Of a stretch of 64,000 nucleotides of DNA, positions 52,022 through 60,796 are shown one piece after another. The notes under the pieces are model-generated. The model ran no database searches. It was not told the origin of the DNA and saw nothing but the letters and a program-made list of their open reading frames with translations. Positions within the stretch are counted from its first letter, which is position 1. Each line of letters opens with the position of its first letter. Origin of the DNA: Lysobacter sp. (GTDB taxonomy: Bacteria; Pseudomonadota; Gammaproteobacteria; Xanthomonadales; Xanthomonadaceae); assembly GCA_011526085.1 (NCBI GenBank), contig WYBC01000019.1, positions 62,001 to 126,000 of the forward strand, in the 5' to 3' direction. A program made the position numbers and the translations under genes.

Positions 52022-52516
52022 ATGAACACCACCGCCGACCCGCAATTCGCCGACCGCCCCATCGACCGCTGGTTCGCGAGCTATTCCGGCGACCATCAGA
52101 ACGCCACCAACCAGAAGATCCACTACCTCGCGGTACCGACGATCCTGTGGACGGTGACCGCGCTGCTGTGGTGCATCCCGGTGCCGGGCACCTGGTTCGT
52201 GAGCGGGTTCTGGGCGGCGATCGCCGCGTTCGCGGCGTGGATGTTCTATTACCGCGCCTCGCGCACGCTCGGCTTCGGCATGCTCGCGGTGTTCCTGGCC
52301 ATGCTGTGGTTCAACCGCTGGCTGCACGCCGAGATCGGCACGATCCGCCTGCTGCAGCTCGCCACCGCGGTGTTCGTGCTGGCGTGGATCGCGCAGTTCG
52401 TCGGCCACAAGATCGAAGGCAAGAAGCCCAGCTTTCTCACCGATCTGGTGTATCTGCTGATCGGCCCGGCCTGGGTGCTGGCGAAGCTGCTGCGCAAGCT
52501 CGGCCTGAAATACTGA
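52022..52516 (+). CDS. DUF962/Mpo1-like membrane protein
   Basis: A 164-residue protein of the DUF962 family, related to yeast Mpo1, a dioxygenase that alpha-oxidises 2-hydroxy fatty acids. Seen are WFASYSGDHQNATNQKIHYL (the conserved His near the N-terminus), then about four transmembrane helices, then IAQFVGHKIEGKKPSFLTDL (second conserved His and the F-E/G-x-x-P motif). Whether the bacterial protein has Mpo1 activity is not established. Confidence 0.85.
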   Translation: MNTTADPQFADRPIDRWFASYSGDHQNATNQKIHYLAVPTILWTVTALLWCIPVPGTWFVSGFWAAIAAFAAWMFYYRASRTLGFGMLAVFLAMLWFNRWLHAEIGTIRLLQLATAVFVLAWIAQFVGHKIEGKKPSFLTDLVYLLIGPAWVLAKLLRKLGLKY

Positions 52517-52559
52517 TGCGCGCCCGCGCGGCGCGCCACCGCGTCGCATCGGCACCGCG

Positions 52560-53465
52560 GTGACGACAACAACGACGCTCACCGAGCGCGGCCTCGGCGC
52601 ACGCGATTTCGCGCTCGTGCTGCTCGTATGCGTGGTCTGGGCCGGGAATTTCCTCACCTCCGCGTTCGCGCTGCGCGAGGTGCCGCCGTTCCTGTTCAGC
52701 GCGCTGCGCATGGCGCTGCTCGCCCTGTTGCTGATCGCGTTCCTCAAGCGCCCGCCGCGCGCGCAGTGGCCGCGCCTGATCGCGGTGGCGCTGCTCAACG
52801 GCGCGCTGCATTTCGGCACCAGCCTGTGGGCGCTGCGGATGGCCGGCGACCTGTCGTCGCCCGCGATCGTGATGCAGAGCTACATCCCGATGGCGGTGCT
52901 GCTGGCGTGGTGGGTGCTGGGCGAACGCTTCGCCTGGCGCACCGGCTCGGCCATCGCCCTGAGTTTCGCGGGCGTGCTCGTGCTCGGCTTCGATCCGTTG
53001 GTGCTCGACCATCCGGCGTCGCTGCTGATGATGCTGTTCTCCGCGTTCCTGATCGCGCTGGGCACGGTGTTCATGCGCGGCCTGAGCGGCATCGACGCGA
53101 TCAGCATGCAGGGCTGGACCGCGGTGATCGGCATCCTGCCGCTGCTGGCGATCAGCGCGCTGATCGAACCCGGCGGCGTCGCCGCGCTGCGCGGCGCGGG
53201 CCCGGCCGCGTGGGGCGCGGTCGTGTATTCGGCGGTGTTCGCGTCGCTGATCGGGCACAGCGTGTTCTTCGGCCTGGTGCAGCGCCATCCGGTGGTGCAG
53301 GTCACGCCGTATCTGCTGCTCACGCCGGTGTTCGCGGTGGCGCTGGGGATCGTGGTCTGGGGCGACCGTCCCGGGCCGCAGCTGTGGATCGGCGGCGCGA
53401 TGGTGCTCGGCGGCGTGCTCGCGATCGCGCTGCGCGCACGCGCGAAGGCGTTGGCGCGCAGCTGA
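52560..53465 (+). CDS. EamA/DMT superfamily transporter
   Basis: A 301-residue permease with ten transmembrane helices in two EamA repeats (about 15-145 and 155-295). It is of the drug/metabolite transporter type, similar in style to amino-acid exporters such as YdcZ/EamA (LLVCVVWAGNFLTSAFALRE, SAVFASLIGHSVFFGLVQRH). The start is GTG. The substrate is unknown. Confidence 0.85.
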   Translation: MTTTTTLTERGLGARDFALVLLVCVVWAGNFLTSAFALREVPPFLFSALRMALLALLLIAFLKRPPRAQWPRLIAVALLNGALHFGTSLWALRMAGDLSSPAIVMQSYIPMAVLLAWWVLGERFAWRTGSAIALSFAGVLVLGFDPLVLDHPASLLMMLFSAFLIALGTVFMRGLSGIDAISMQGWTAVIGILPLLAISALIEPGGVAALRGAGPAAWGAVVYSAVFASLIGHSVFFGLVQRHPVVQVTPYLLLTPVFAVALGIVVWGDRPGPQLWIGGAMVLGGVLAIALRARAKALARS

Positions 53466-53680
53466 AGCGCCACTCGCGGACAAGGCGCCGCCGCGCGCGT
53501 TCACGCATTCCGGCGCGCATTCCGGACACGCTTCGCGCACGCAGGGCGCGAAAACGCGACACGCATCGAAAAGACGCGCATGCGACGCATCCGACTGTCC
53601 GCTCCACGCATCCGCCTACGTGATTCCGGATGAGGTTCTTCCCGACCGATGGAATGACCACGCATCCCCCGGAGATCACC

Positions 53681-54484
53681 ATGTCGTCCCTGCCCGGCAA
53701 AGCCCTGCGCTTCTGCGCGATCGCCGCATGTTCCGTCATCGTCGCCAATGGCTGCATGCTCGATCGCAGACCGATCATTTCGCCGGGCACCGTCGCTCCG
53801 GGGCAGTACTGTCCGGGCGATACGCTCACCGCGTCCTACGATTTCCTGCGCTTCGCCGGCGGGGTCTGCACGCCGCGCGCGGGGAGGCCCAGCGAATGCA
53901 CCACCGCGGCGCCGACGGTGACGATGACCAGCACGCCCGCATTGTTCCCGCCGACGACGCTGCAGAGCTACCAGAACAGCATCAGCTTTCCCGCGAGCGG
54001 AGACCGCGTGGACGTGAGCTTCGCCTATGGCACGGGCTCGGTCTTCGTGCCGCCGTCGACGCTGCTGGTGAACGTGCGCGACAACACCGACAGCGCCACC
54101 CGCATCATCGGCAACCTCGATACGGCGCTGCCGCACATGGGCCATTGCGCCGCGGGTTTCGCCATCCCCAGCTATGCGCCGGTAGAAGTACCGATGCCAT
54201 CGCCGCGGCTCGGCGTCACCGGCATCTGCAATCCCGCCAGCAACGGCGTCCCGGTCAACCTCACGATCAGCGGCAGCGGACCCGGCGAAAGTTTCCCGGT
54301 CACGCTCGCGCCCGGCGAATGCCTCGACCCGAGCGCACCGGGCGTGCCGGCGTTCGTCGCGAACGCGACCATGATCGGCGTCTCGCCGGCCGGGCTGCGC
54401 TGCGGCCCCGGCGGCGACGGCACGACCATGCCGCAGCCGATCCCGCCGCCGATTTCGACGCTCGTGCGCCAGGCCTGCCGCTGA
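53681..54484 (+). CDS. Cysteine-rich lipoprotein, family A copy 1
   Basis: A 267-residue lipoprotein. The signal peptide ends at VIVANGC (Cys25). It belongs to a local family of three (copies at 54632 and 56380). Shared parts are an N-terminal GQYCPGDTLTASYDFLRF, an early beta-rich domain, a GHCAAG motif (HGGMCAGS in the others), a later GICNPASNGVPVNLTISGSG and an LAPGECLDPSAPGVPAF near the end. The paired cysteines suggest disulphides in the periplasm. I do not recognise the family. It has a GGAG ribosome-binding site. Confidence 0.72.
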   Translation: MSSLPGKALRFCAIAACSVIVANGCMLDRRPIISPGTVAPGQYCPGDTLTASYDFLRFAGGVCTPRAGRPSECTTAAPTVTMTSTPALFPPTTLQSYQNSISFPASGDRVDVSFAYGTGSVFVPPSTLLVNVRDNTDSATRIIGNLDTALPHMGHCAAGFAIPSYAPVEVPMPSPRLGVTGICNPASNGVPVNLTISGSGPGESFPVTLAPGECLDPSAPGVPAFVANATMIGVSPAGLRCGPGGDGTTMPQPIPPPISTLVRQACR

Positions 54485-54631
54485 GCGCATCGACGCGCCG
54501 AAACCGGGCCGCACGATGCGGCGCGGGTATCGGCACGTCGTCGCGCGCCACGCTGCGAACCGTTCCCCGCCGCATCCCCGCGCCATTCCGAACGACCGCT
54601 TTCTCTCACGCGTTTCCACAAGGACATCTGC

Positions 54632-55441
54632 ATGCGCATGCTTCGACACACATGGATCCGTGGCGGCATCATCGCCGCATGCTCGGTCTGGATCGCCACG
54701 GGGTGCATCATCAATCGCGGAGAATTGACCCGCGGCTATGCCGAGCTTGCGCCCAGGGGGTACTGCCCGGGCGACACGATCGCCGTGTCGTACGATTTCC
54801 TGGAAGATCTGCGCTGCCCGACCGGACTGGAAGACACCTGCACCCGCATTTCGCCGACGGTCGCGATCAGCAGCGAACCGATGGTGTTCCCGGCGCGATC
54901 GTTCAGCGGCTACACCGGCAGCTTCACCGTGGCGGCCCCGGACCTGGACCGCTTCAGCGTGCTGTTCAATCCGGATCGCGACGAGGTGTTGATCCCGACC
55001 GAGGAAATCCGCGACGGCAATCGCGTGTTCGTCGGTCGCGACAGCCGCGATCTGACCTATGTCGCGACCCGGCAGGGGCCGCTCGACAACGTGCTCACGC
55101 ACGGCGGCATGTGCGCCGGCAGCGAAGCGGTGAACACGCCGCAGACGCTGCCGGGCCTCCCGCTGTTCTCGCCGAATCTGTTGCTGACCAACCTGTGCAA
55201 CGTCAACGCGGTGCCGGTGATCGTCACGTTGTCCGGCGGCAGCGATGGCGCGACGTACACGCAGGCGCTCGCGCCGAACCAGTGCCTCGGCGAGATGCCC
55301 GGCGTACCGACCAGCACCCGCAACGCACGCGTGGTCGACGTGCGACCGATGACCCCGGATCCCGGCACGCGCTGCACCGCCACCGGGCCGAACATGCCGC
55401 CTCCGCCGCTGCGCACGCGCATCCGCATGCAGTGCCGCTGA
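54632..55441 (+). CDS. Cysteine-rich lipoprotein, family A copy 2
   Basis: A 269-residue paralogue of the preceding protein. The lipobox is IATGC (Cys25). The family landmarks are RGYCPGDTIAVSYDFLEDLR, VLTHGGMCAGSEA, LLTNLCNVNAVPVIVTLSGG and ALAPNQCLGEMPGVPTS. The N-terminal domain repeats the pattern 'SPTVAISSEPMVFPARSF...YTGSFTV', as in copies 1 and 3, suggesting an immunoglobulin-like beta-sandwich. It is followed closely by the first LolA-like gene. Confidence 0.72.
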   Translation: MRMLRHTWIRGGIIAACSVWIATGCIINRGELTRGYAELAPRGYCPGDTIAVSYDFLEDLRCPTGLEDTCTRISPTVAISSEPMVFPARSFSGYTGSFTVAAPDLDRFSVLFNPDRDEVLIPTEEIRDGNRVFVGRDSRDLTYVATRQGPLDNVLTHGGMCAGSEAVNTPQTLPGLPLFSPNLLLTNLCNVNAVPVIVTLSGGSDGATYTQALAPNQCLGEMPGVPTSTRNARVVDVRPMTPDPGTRCTATGPNMPPPPLRTRIRMQCR

Positions 55442-55496
55442 AACGATCGCGCATCGCCGCAGCGTTCCCATTCCCCCTTTCCACCGAGGCATCGCC

Positions 55497-56129
55497 ATGA
55501 CACCGATCCGCACCCTTTCCTGCATCGCCCTCGCGTTGACGCTGAGCCTCGGTTCGGCGCTGTCCGCGCACGCCGGCTCCGCCACCGCACAGTTGCAGTA
55601 CCTCGACAAGACCACCTACAGCGGCGATCTCGCCGTTTCCGTGGATCTGTACGATCCGCCGCAAAAGCCCGGCCAATACGTCGCGCCGAAACGCTACCCG
55701 GCGACCTTGCTGTTCGAACGCCCGGATCGCTTCCGCCTCGTGCTGCGCCCCGGCGCCAAGGACGAATTCCGCGCGGTCGCCGAAGCCGGCATCGTGCGCT
55801 GGAAGGACAGCGCCACAGGTCTGTCGGGCAAGGAAGAAGCCGGCAAGATCGTCGACCCGCTCGTGCTCGCGCTGCTCGGTTCCGCCGGTGAGCTGCTGCG
55901 TTTCAGCGCCGCCAAGGATCTGGTGCTGCCCAAGAGCAGCAAGCTGAGCGGCGCGCGCCTGCAGCCGAACACCTGGGGCACCGGCGTCGAGCAGGGCACC
56001 GCCTGGTTCTCGTCCGAGGGCAAGCCGGTCGGCTTCGAATTCGTGCTGGCAGATGGCACGAAGGTCTTCATTTCGGTCCTGCTGTTCAAGCAGAACGTGA
56101 AGACGACGCCGGGCGATTTCCAGCTCTGA
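55497..56129 (+). CDS. LolA-like periplasmic protein, family B copy 1
   Basis: A 210-residue exported protein with a signal peptide (1-26). The rest resembles the LolA/LolB fold, an open half-barrel that carries acylated lipoproteins or other lipids: TYSGDLAVSVDLYDPPQKPG, then LFERPDRFRLVLRPG, then EFRAVAEAGIVRWKDSATGL, ending KTTPGDFQL. Copy 2 is at 57257. The typical LolA N-terminal AASLL segment is absent, so it is a divergent member. Its place between family A lipoproteins suggests that it may handle them. Confidence 0.7.
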   Translation: MTPIRTLSCIALALTLSLGSALSAHAGSATAQLQYLDKTTYSGDLAVSVDLYDPPQKPGQYVAPKRYPATLLFERPDRFRLVLRPGAKDEFRAVAEAGIVRWKDSATGLSGKEEAGKIVDPLVLALLGSAGELLRFSAAKDLVLPKSSKLSGARLQPNTWGTGVEQGTAWFSSEGKPVGFEFVLADGTKVFISVLLFKQNVKTTPGDFQL

Positions 56130-56379
56130 TCCGGCGGCCGATCGGGCCTGCCGACGACGCGGACACCATCGCTTTCCATGCACAGGGACGTGCTCTCGCG
56201 ATCGACGCAGGCCGATGAGCGCTGCGGCGACGGTCGCATGCGCTCTTCGGGCTGCCGTCCTGCGCAGGTCCTGTCGCGGGCGCTGCCCGCGTTTACCCGC
56301 GGCGCCGTCGCGCAGGACACGGATGCCCACATCGATCCAGGCACTCGACCCTGACCATCGACCATCGAGAGACTTCGAC

Positions 56380-57195
56380 ATGCGACCTGTTTCCCTCGGC
56401 AAAACCCTGCTCGGCGGACTCGCCGCCGGCGTTCTGCTCACCAGCGGCTGCGCGCTGCCGCATGCGGCCTGGCGACCGCCGACCGAAGAGATCGGCCGGG
56501 TGTCGCCGGCGCAGTTCTGCCCCGGCGACACCGTGACCGCCAGCTACAACCTGACCCAGGAACAGCCCTGCGTCTCGCGTTCCGGTTTCGACTGCGCGGC
56601 GCTCGCGCCGACGATCACCGTCGCCAGCACCCCGATGTCGTTCGCGCCGCAGACCACCACCGCCTTCGCCGGCCACGTGGATTTCGTGCCCGCCGCCGAC
56701 AGCGTCGACGTGAGCTTCACCGCGGCATCGGCAGGCCTGACCTATCCCGTCGTCACCATGGCCGGCACCGAAGCGCTGCGCATCCGCACGCTGGTCAACA
56801 ACACCGCGAACACGCGGCGCATCACCGGCGAGATCATGCGCACCGTGAACCACGGCGGCATGTGCGCGGGCAGCACGCCCACACACGCCGACGGCGTGCT
56901 GCCCGGGCCGCCGGCGCTGTCGGCGAACCTGCGCACGCGGCGCATCTGCAACAGCAGCACCGCACCGCTGCGGCTGACCATCGCCGGCGCGCCCGGCGAA
57001 ATGGTCGAACGCGATCTTATGCCCGGCCAATGCCTCGATACCGGCGAGCCCGGGGTTTCGCCGGAGGTGGCGATGGCCCGCACCTACAGCGTGCGCGCGC
57101 TGACGGTCGATCCGATGGCGCAGTGCGGCGCGGTCCAGGGCAGCACGCCTCCGGCGCCGCTGCAGACGACGATCACGCTCGGCTGCGGCATGTAG
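56380..57195 (+). CDS. Cysteine-rich lipoprotein, family A copy 3
   Basis: A 271-residue third copy. The lipobox is LLTSGC (Cys24). Landmarks: AQFCPGDTVTASYNLTQEQP, APTITVASTPMSFAPQ, VNHGGMCAGST, LRTRRICNSSTAPLRLTIAG and LMPGQCLDTGEPGVSPE. The start at 56380 is chosen by comparison with copies 1 and 2; the frame is open further upstream. It precedes the second LolA-like gene by 61 bases, so the A-B unit is itself duplicated. Confidence 0.72.
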   Translation: MRPVSLGKTLLGGLAAGVLLTSGCALPHAAWRPPTEEIGRVSPAQFCPGDTVTASYNLTQEQPCVSRSGFDCAALAPTITVASTPMSFAPQTTTAFAGHVDFVPAADSVDVSFTAASAGLTYPVVTMAGTEALRIRTLVNNTANTRRITGEIMRTVNHGGMCAGSTPTHADGVLPGPPALSANLRTRRICNSSTAPLRLTIAGAPGEMVERDLMPGQCLDTGEPGVSPEVAMARTYSVRALTVDPMAQCGAVQGSTPPAPLQTTITLGCGM

Positions 57196-57256
57196 GCGCC
57201 GGCGCATCGTACGCACGGCACGCATTCCCCAGATTGACGCTTCCACGGAAACGCAC

Positions 57257-57919
57257 ATGAACCCGATCCGCAAACCTTCCCGTGCCCGCACTGCGCTGAA
57301 GCCGTTCGCGCTGTCGCTGTGCCTGGCGCTGACGGCGAGCCTCGCGACGCCGCTGTCCGCGTCCGGCTCGCCCAGCCAGGCGCTGATCGCCATCGACAAG
57401 ACGACCTACAGCGGCCATCTCGAGCTCTACGTCGACCGTTACGATCCGCCCGGCAAGGACGGCAAGCCTGCCGTGCCCGAACGCTATCGCGCGCAGGTGC
57501 TGTTCGAGCGCCCCGACCGTTTCCGCCTGGTGCTGCGACCGGGCGAGTGGAACGAATTCCGCGCCGTCGGCGAAGCCGGCATCGTGCGCTGGCTCGATCT
57601 TGCGACCGGCATTTCCGGCAAGAAGGCCGCCGAAGACGTGACCGATCCGCTGGCGCTGTGGCTGCTCGGCACGGCCGGCGAACTGCCGCGCTTCACCCGC
57701 ACGACCGATCTGCCGCCCGGCGGGATGAAGGGCGGTCTGCACGCCGCGCGACTCGATCCGGACACGTTCGGCAGCGGCATCGTGCAGGCGACGGCGTGGT
57801 TCGACAAGGAAACGCCTGTCGGCATGGAATTCCGATTCCACGACGGATCGAGCGTCTTCGCCTCGATCCTGCGGTTCGACCGCAACGTGCAGACCTCGCC
57901 CGGCGACTTCCAGCTCTGA
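57257..57919 (+). CDS. LolA-like periplasmic protein, family B copy 2
   Basis: A 220-residue paralogue of the protein at 55497. It has a signal peptide (residues 1-36), then TYSGHLELYVDRYDPPGKDG, LFERPDRFRLVLRPGEWNEF, VGEAGIVRWLDLATGISGKK and QTSPGDFQL. The two B proteins are clearly closer to each other than to LolA. It ends the array; a large REP hairpin follows. Confidence 0.7.
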   Translation: MNPIRKPSRARTALKPFALSLCLALTASLATPLSASGSPSQALIAIDKTTYSGHLELYVDRYDPPGKDGKPAVPERYRAQVLFERPDRFRLVLRPGEWNEFRAVGEAGIVRWLDLATGISGKKAAEDVTDPLALWLLGTAGELPRFTRTTDLPPGGMKGGLHAARLDPDTFGSGIVQATAWFDKETPVGMEFRFHDGSSVFASILRFDRNVQTSPGDFQL

Positions 57920-58043
57920 GCGCCTGTTCGACATCTCCGGCGCACGCATCGATCGACACCGTCTCGTTCACCCACGGTGCAAGTCCACGCGCCCGCCGGT
58001 AATCACGCGCTCCGCAAGCCGTATCCGGATGAAATCGGGGAAA

Positions 58044-58149
58044 CCCCTGTGGGAGCGACGGGAGTCGCGACGGATTGCAGGCCTTCAACAGCCGAAGGCT
58101 GGTCAAGACTGTCCGTAGACCGTCGCGACTTCCGTCGCTCCCACAGGGG
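58044..58149. repeat. REP-type long inverted repeat
   Basis: The arms 58044-58073 and 58120-58149 are reverse complements over 30 bases with one mismatch (CCCCTGTGGGAGCGACGG then GAGTCGCGACGG). The 46-base loop holds the smaller hairpin GCCTTC...GAAGGC seen also at 46032. It lies between convergent genes and may stop transcription from both sides. Confidence 0.85.
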
Positions 58150-58243
58150 CTGCGGTGACATGTCGGGCAGAGCGACCTTCAGGCTTCTCTACCGGTGATC
58201 CCGTATGGTCGCCAAGATTCCAGACAATCCCTGAGTCGCGGCC

Positions 58244-59113
58244 TCAGTCCGCGTCCGTCTCCGGGAACATCGCCGCGGTCGGGCGGAAGCCGCGCGGCGC
58301 ATAGCCGAAATCGCGCTGCGCGTCGGCCGGGTCGAACACCAGGTCGCTGCGCATGCGCGCCACCGCGGCCTCGTTGAAATCCAGCGCGAAACCCGCGGCG
58401 TGCGCCGCGGCCAGGATGACGTTGAACACGCCGCCCGGCACTTCGTGCAGCGTCGGCGGCGGCTGCAGCGCCGCCAGCACCCGCGCCACCATCTCGCGAT
58501 AGGCGAGGGTTTCGCCGCCGGGCAGCGCGTAGGCGCGGCCGCGCGCGGCGTCGACATCGAGGCAGCGGAACGCGGCGTCGGCGAGATCGTGCGCGTGCAC
58601 CGGTTGACGCAGGCCGTTCGCGCCGCGCGGCAGCACGATGCGACCGAAGCGGCGCGCGACCGCGGCGATCCGGGTCAGATTGCGGTCGCGGCCCACGCCA
58701 TAAACCAGCGTCGGCCGCAGCACCGTGGCCGATGCGGCGCGCGCGGCCGCGGTCTCGAACACCCGGCGCTCGCCCTCGCGCAGGCGCACGGCGAGATCGC
58801 GTTCCTCGGCATCGGCCGAACCGCGCTTGACCTCGATGCTGGTGGAACCGAAGGCGACGATCCGCGGTGTCCGCAGATCGCTGCGCGCGTACCACTGCGC
58901 GAACAGATCCAGCGGCCCGCAGCTGAAGATCGCATCGGGATGCGGCGGCAGTCCGGCGACCTGCTGCAGATCGCCCGGCAACCAGACCAGTCCGGGCTGT
59001 TCCGCGCGCGGCGTGCGCGACACCGCGTACACGCGCCAACCGTCGTCGCGCAGACGATCGAGCAGCGGCATGCCGACCTGGCCGCTGGCGCCGAACACGA
59101 CTGCGGTCTTCAT
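58244..59113 (-). CDS. NAD(P)-dependent epimerase/dehydratase (extended SDR)
   Basis: A 289-residue Rossmann-fold protein. The nucleotide-binding loop is VVFGASGQVGMPLLDRLRDD, with the atypical SDR pattern GxxGxxG. The usual catalytic YxxxK is not evident; the region reads RPTLVYGVGRDRNLTRIAAV, as in the SDR_a (NmrA/YbjT-like) groups. The HAHDLADAAFRCLDV segment is typical of extended SDRs. The substrate is unknown. Confidence 0.82.
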   Translation of the reverse strand: MKTAVVFGASGQVGMPLLDRLRDDGWRVYAVSRTPRAEQPGLVWLPGDLQQVAGLPPHPDAIFSCGPLDLFAQWYARSDLRTPRIVAFGSTSIEVKRGSADAEERDLAVRLREGERRVFETAAARAASATVLRPTLVYGVGRDRNLTRIAAVARRFGRIVLPRGANGLRQPVHAHDLADAAFRCLDVDAARGRAYALPGGETLAYREMVARVLAALQPPPTLHEVPGGVFNVILAAAHAAGFALDFNEAAVARMRSDLVFDPADAQRDFGYAPRGFRPTAAMFPETDAD

Positions 59114-59123
59114 CGGCGTTCGC

Positions 59124-60542
59124 TCAGAAATACCGGGCGTTGACGGCGAAATGCACGCCCACGCTGGCGGCGTAGCCCAACGCCACCGCCCAGCTCCATT
59201 TCAGATGGCTGAAGAAGGTGTATTGGCCGCGCGCCTGCCCCATCAGCGCGACGCCCGCGGCCGAGCCGATCGACAGCAGGCTGCCGCCGACGCCCGCGGT
59301 GAGCGTGACCAGCAGCCACTGGCCGATGCTCATGTCGGGATTCATCTGCAGCACCGCGACCATCATCGGAATATTGTCGAGCACCGCGGAGATCAGGCCG
59401 ACCAGGATGTTCGCCCGCGTCGGCCCCAGATCGCCGTAGAACCACTGCGAGCCGACCGCGAGCCAGCCGCAGAATCCCAGCGCGCCGACGCACATGATCA
59501 CGCCGAAGAAGAACAGCAGCGTGTCCCACTCCGCGCGCGCCACCTGCTCGTAACTGTCGAAGGCATCGACGTCGCCGGGCGCGCCCTCGCGGTCGAAGGC
59601 TTCCGCCTCGATCCGCTGCGCGGTGCGCGACAAGCGCCAGCCGTAGAGTTTCAGCAGCGCGAGCCCCGACATCATCCCCATGAACGGCGGCAGATGCAGG
59701 AACTGGTGGAAACCGACCGCCAGCGCGATGGTGAGCGCGAACAGCGCCACGATGACGACCGCGCCGCGCTTCGCCCGGACCTCGTCGTGCGCGGGTTCCG
59801 GCGCGCCGTGCGGCACCGCGAAATGCATGCAGACCGCCGGCACCAGCCAGTTCGCCAGCGCCGGCAGGAACAGCGCGAAGAACGTCCAGAACCCGACCCG
59901 CCCGCTCTGCCACACCATCAGCGTGGTGATGTCGCCGAACGGGCTGAAGGCGCCGCCGGCGTTCGCGGCGACCACGATGTTGATGCACGACAGCGCCACG
60001 AACTTCGGGCTGTCGCGACCGACCGCCAGCACCACCGCGCACATCACCAGCGCGGTGGTGAGGTTGTCGATCAGCGGCGACAGGAAGAACGCGATCAGGC
60101 CGGTGATCCAGAACAACCGGCGATAGCCGAAGCCGCGCCGCAGCAGGCGCACGCGCAGCACCTCGAACAGATTGCGTTCGCTCATCGCGTTGACGTAGGT
60201 CATCGCCGCGAGCAGGAACAGCAGCAGTTCGGCGAATTCCAGCAGATAATCGCGGACCGCTTCGTGCGCGAGCCCGGCCTGGCCCTGCTGCGCGGCGACG
60301 ATCGCCAGCACGCCCCAGATCGCGCCCGCGGCCATCATCACCGGCTGCGACTTGCGCAGATGGGTGTATTCCTCGGCGATCACCAGCACGTACGCGGCGA
60401 CGAACAGTGCGACGGCGGCGTAGCCGCCCCAGTGCGCGGTCAGATCCATGTGCGCATCGGAAGCCAGCGCCAGCGTCGGGCACAACAGGGCGAGGACGGC
60501 CGCGGTGGCGGCGTGCGCGCGGCGGCGTGCGGTCGTGTGCAT
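59124..60542 (-). CDS. nhaD: Na+/H+ antiporter, NhaD type
   Basis: A 472-residue antiporter with about 12 helices, of the NhaD family (ion transporter superfamily), which expels Na+ or Li+ in exchange for protons. Seen are VIAEEYTHLRKSQPVMMAAG, FLSPLIDNLTTALVMCAVVL, NAGGAFSPFGDITTLMVWQS and ISAVLDNIPMMVAVL. The ATG at 60542 is chosen over a TTG at 60566 because it has GAGGGA upstream and gives a signal-like N-terminus. A TACACT -10 box lies upstream. It sits 255 bases downstream of nhaA. Confidence 0.92.
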   Translation of the reverse strand: MHTTARRRAHAATAAVLALLCPTLALASDAHMDLTAHWGGYAAVALFVAAYVLVIAEEYTHLRKSQPVMMAAGAIWGVLAIVAAQQGQAGLAHEAVRDYLLEFAELLLFLLAAMTYVNAMSERNLFEVLRVRLLRRGFGYRRLFWITGLIAFFLSPLIDNLTTALVMCAVVLAVGRDSPKFVALSCINIVVAANAGGAFSPFGDITTLMVWQSGRVGFWTFFALFLPALANWLVPAVCMHFAVPHGAPEPAHDEVRAKRGAVVIVALFALTIALAVGFHQFLHLPPFMGMMSGLALLKLYGWRLSRTAQRIEAEAFDREGAPGDVDAFDSYEQVARAEWDTLLFFFGVIMCVGALGFCGWLAVGSQWFYGDLGPTRANILVGLISAVLDNIPMMVAVLQMNPDMSIGQWLLVTLTAGVGGSLLSIGSAAGVALMGQARGQYTFFSHLKWSWAVALGYAASVGVHFAVNARYF

Positions 60543-60616
60543 GCGGAGCGGTTCCCTCGTCGACAACCGTCGCAGTGTAGCGTCGACGATGGCGCTGGCC
60601 TATGTTTGTCTGGTTG

Positions 60617-60647
60617 CTGAAATACCGCCTTCCATGCGGTATTTCAG
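60617..60647. promoter_or_regulatory. 12-bp perfect dyad upstream of nhaD
   Basis: CTGAAATACCGC (60617-60628) and GCGGTATTTCAG (60636-60647) are perfect reverse complements around a seven-base centre. It is AT-richer than its surroundings and lies about 75 bases upstream of the nhaD start, with no T-run to suggest a terminator; it is a candidate operator. Confidence 0.45.
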
Positions 60648-60725
60648 ATCGTCCATCCGGCGCATGTCCGGATCGGCTCACGACGAATCAATCGCTTACG
60701 CGCTTGTTTCGCCGGCGCAGCCCGC

Positions 60726-60754
60726 CATGGCTGCGTGAGCATGGCTGCGTGAGC
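60726..60754. repeat. 14-bp tandem duplication
   Basis: CATGGCTGCGTGAG is repeated twice head to tail in the nhaA-nhaD gap. It has no known role. Confidence 0.7.
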
Positions 60755-60796
60755 AGGCCGCTGAAAACCCGCTCCCGCAGGTCTTTCGGCAGCCTG

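Noticed and set aside
53501-55615. A 704-codon open frame on the minus strand over the lipoprotein array
   Set aside because: The plus-strand paralogues have lipoboxes, ribosome-binding sites and shared motifs; the minus frame has none.
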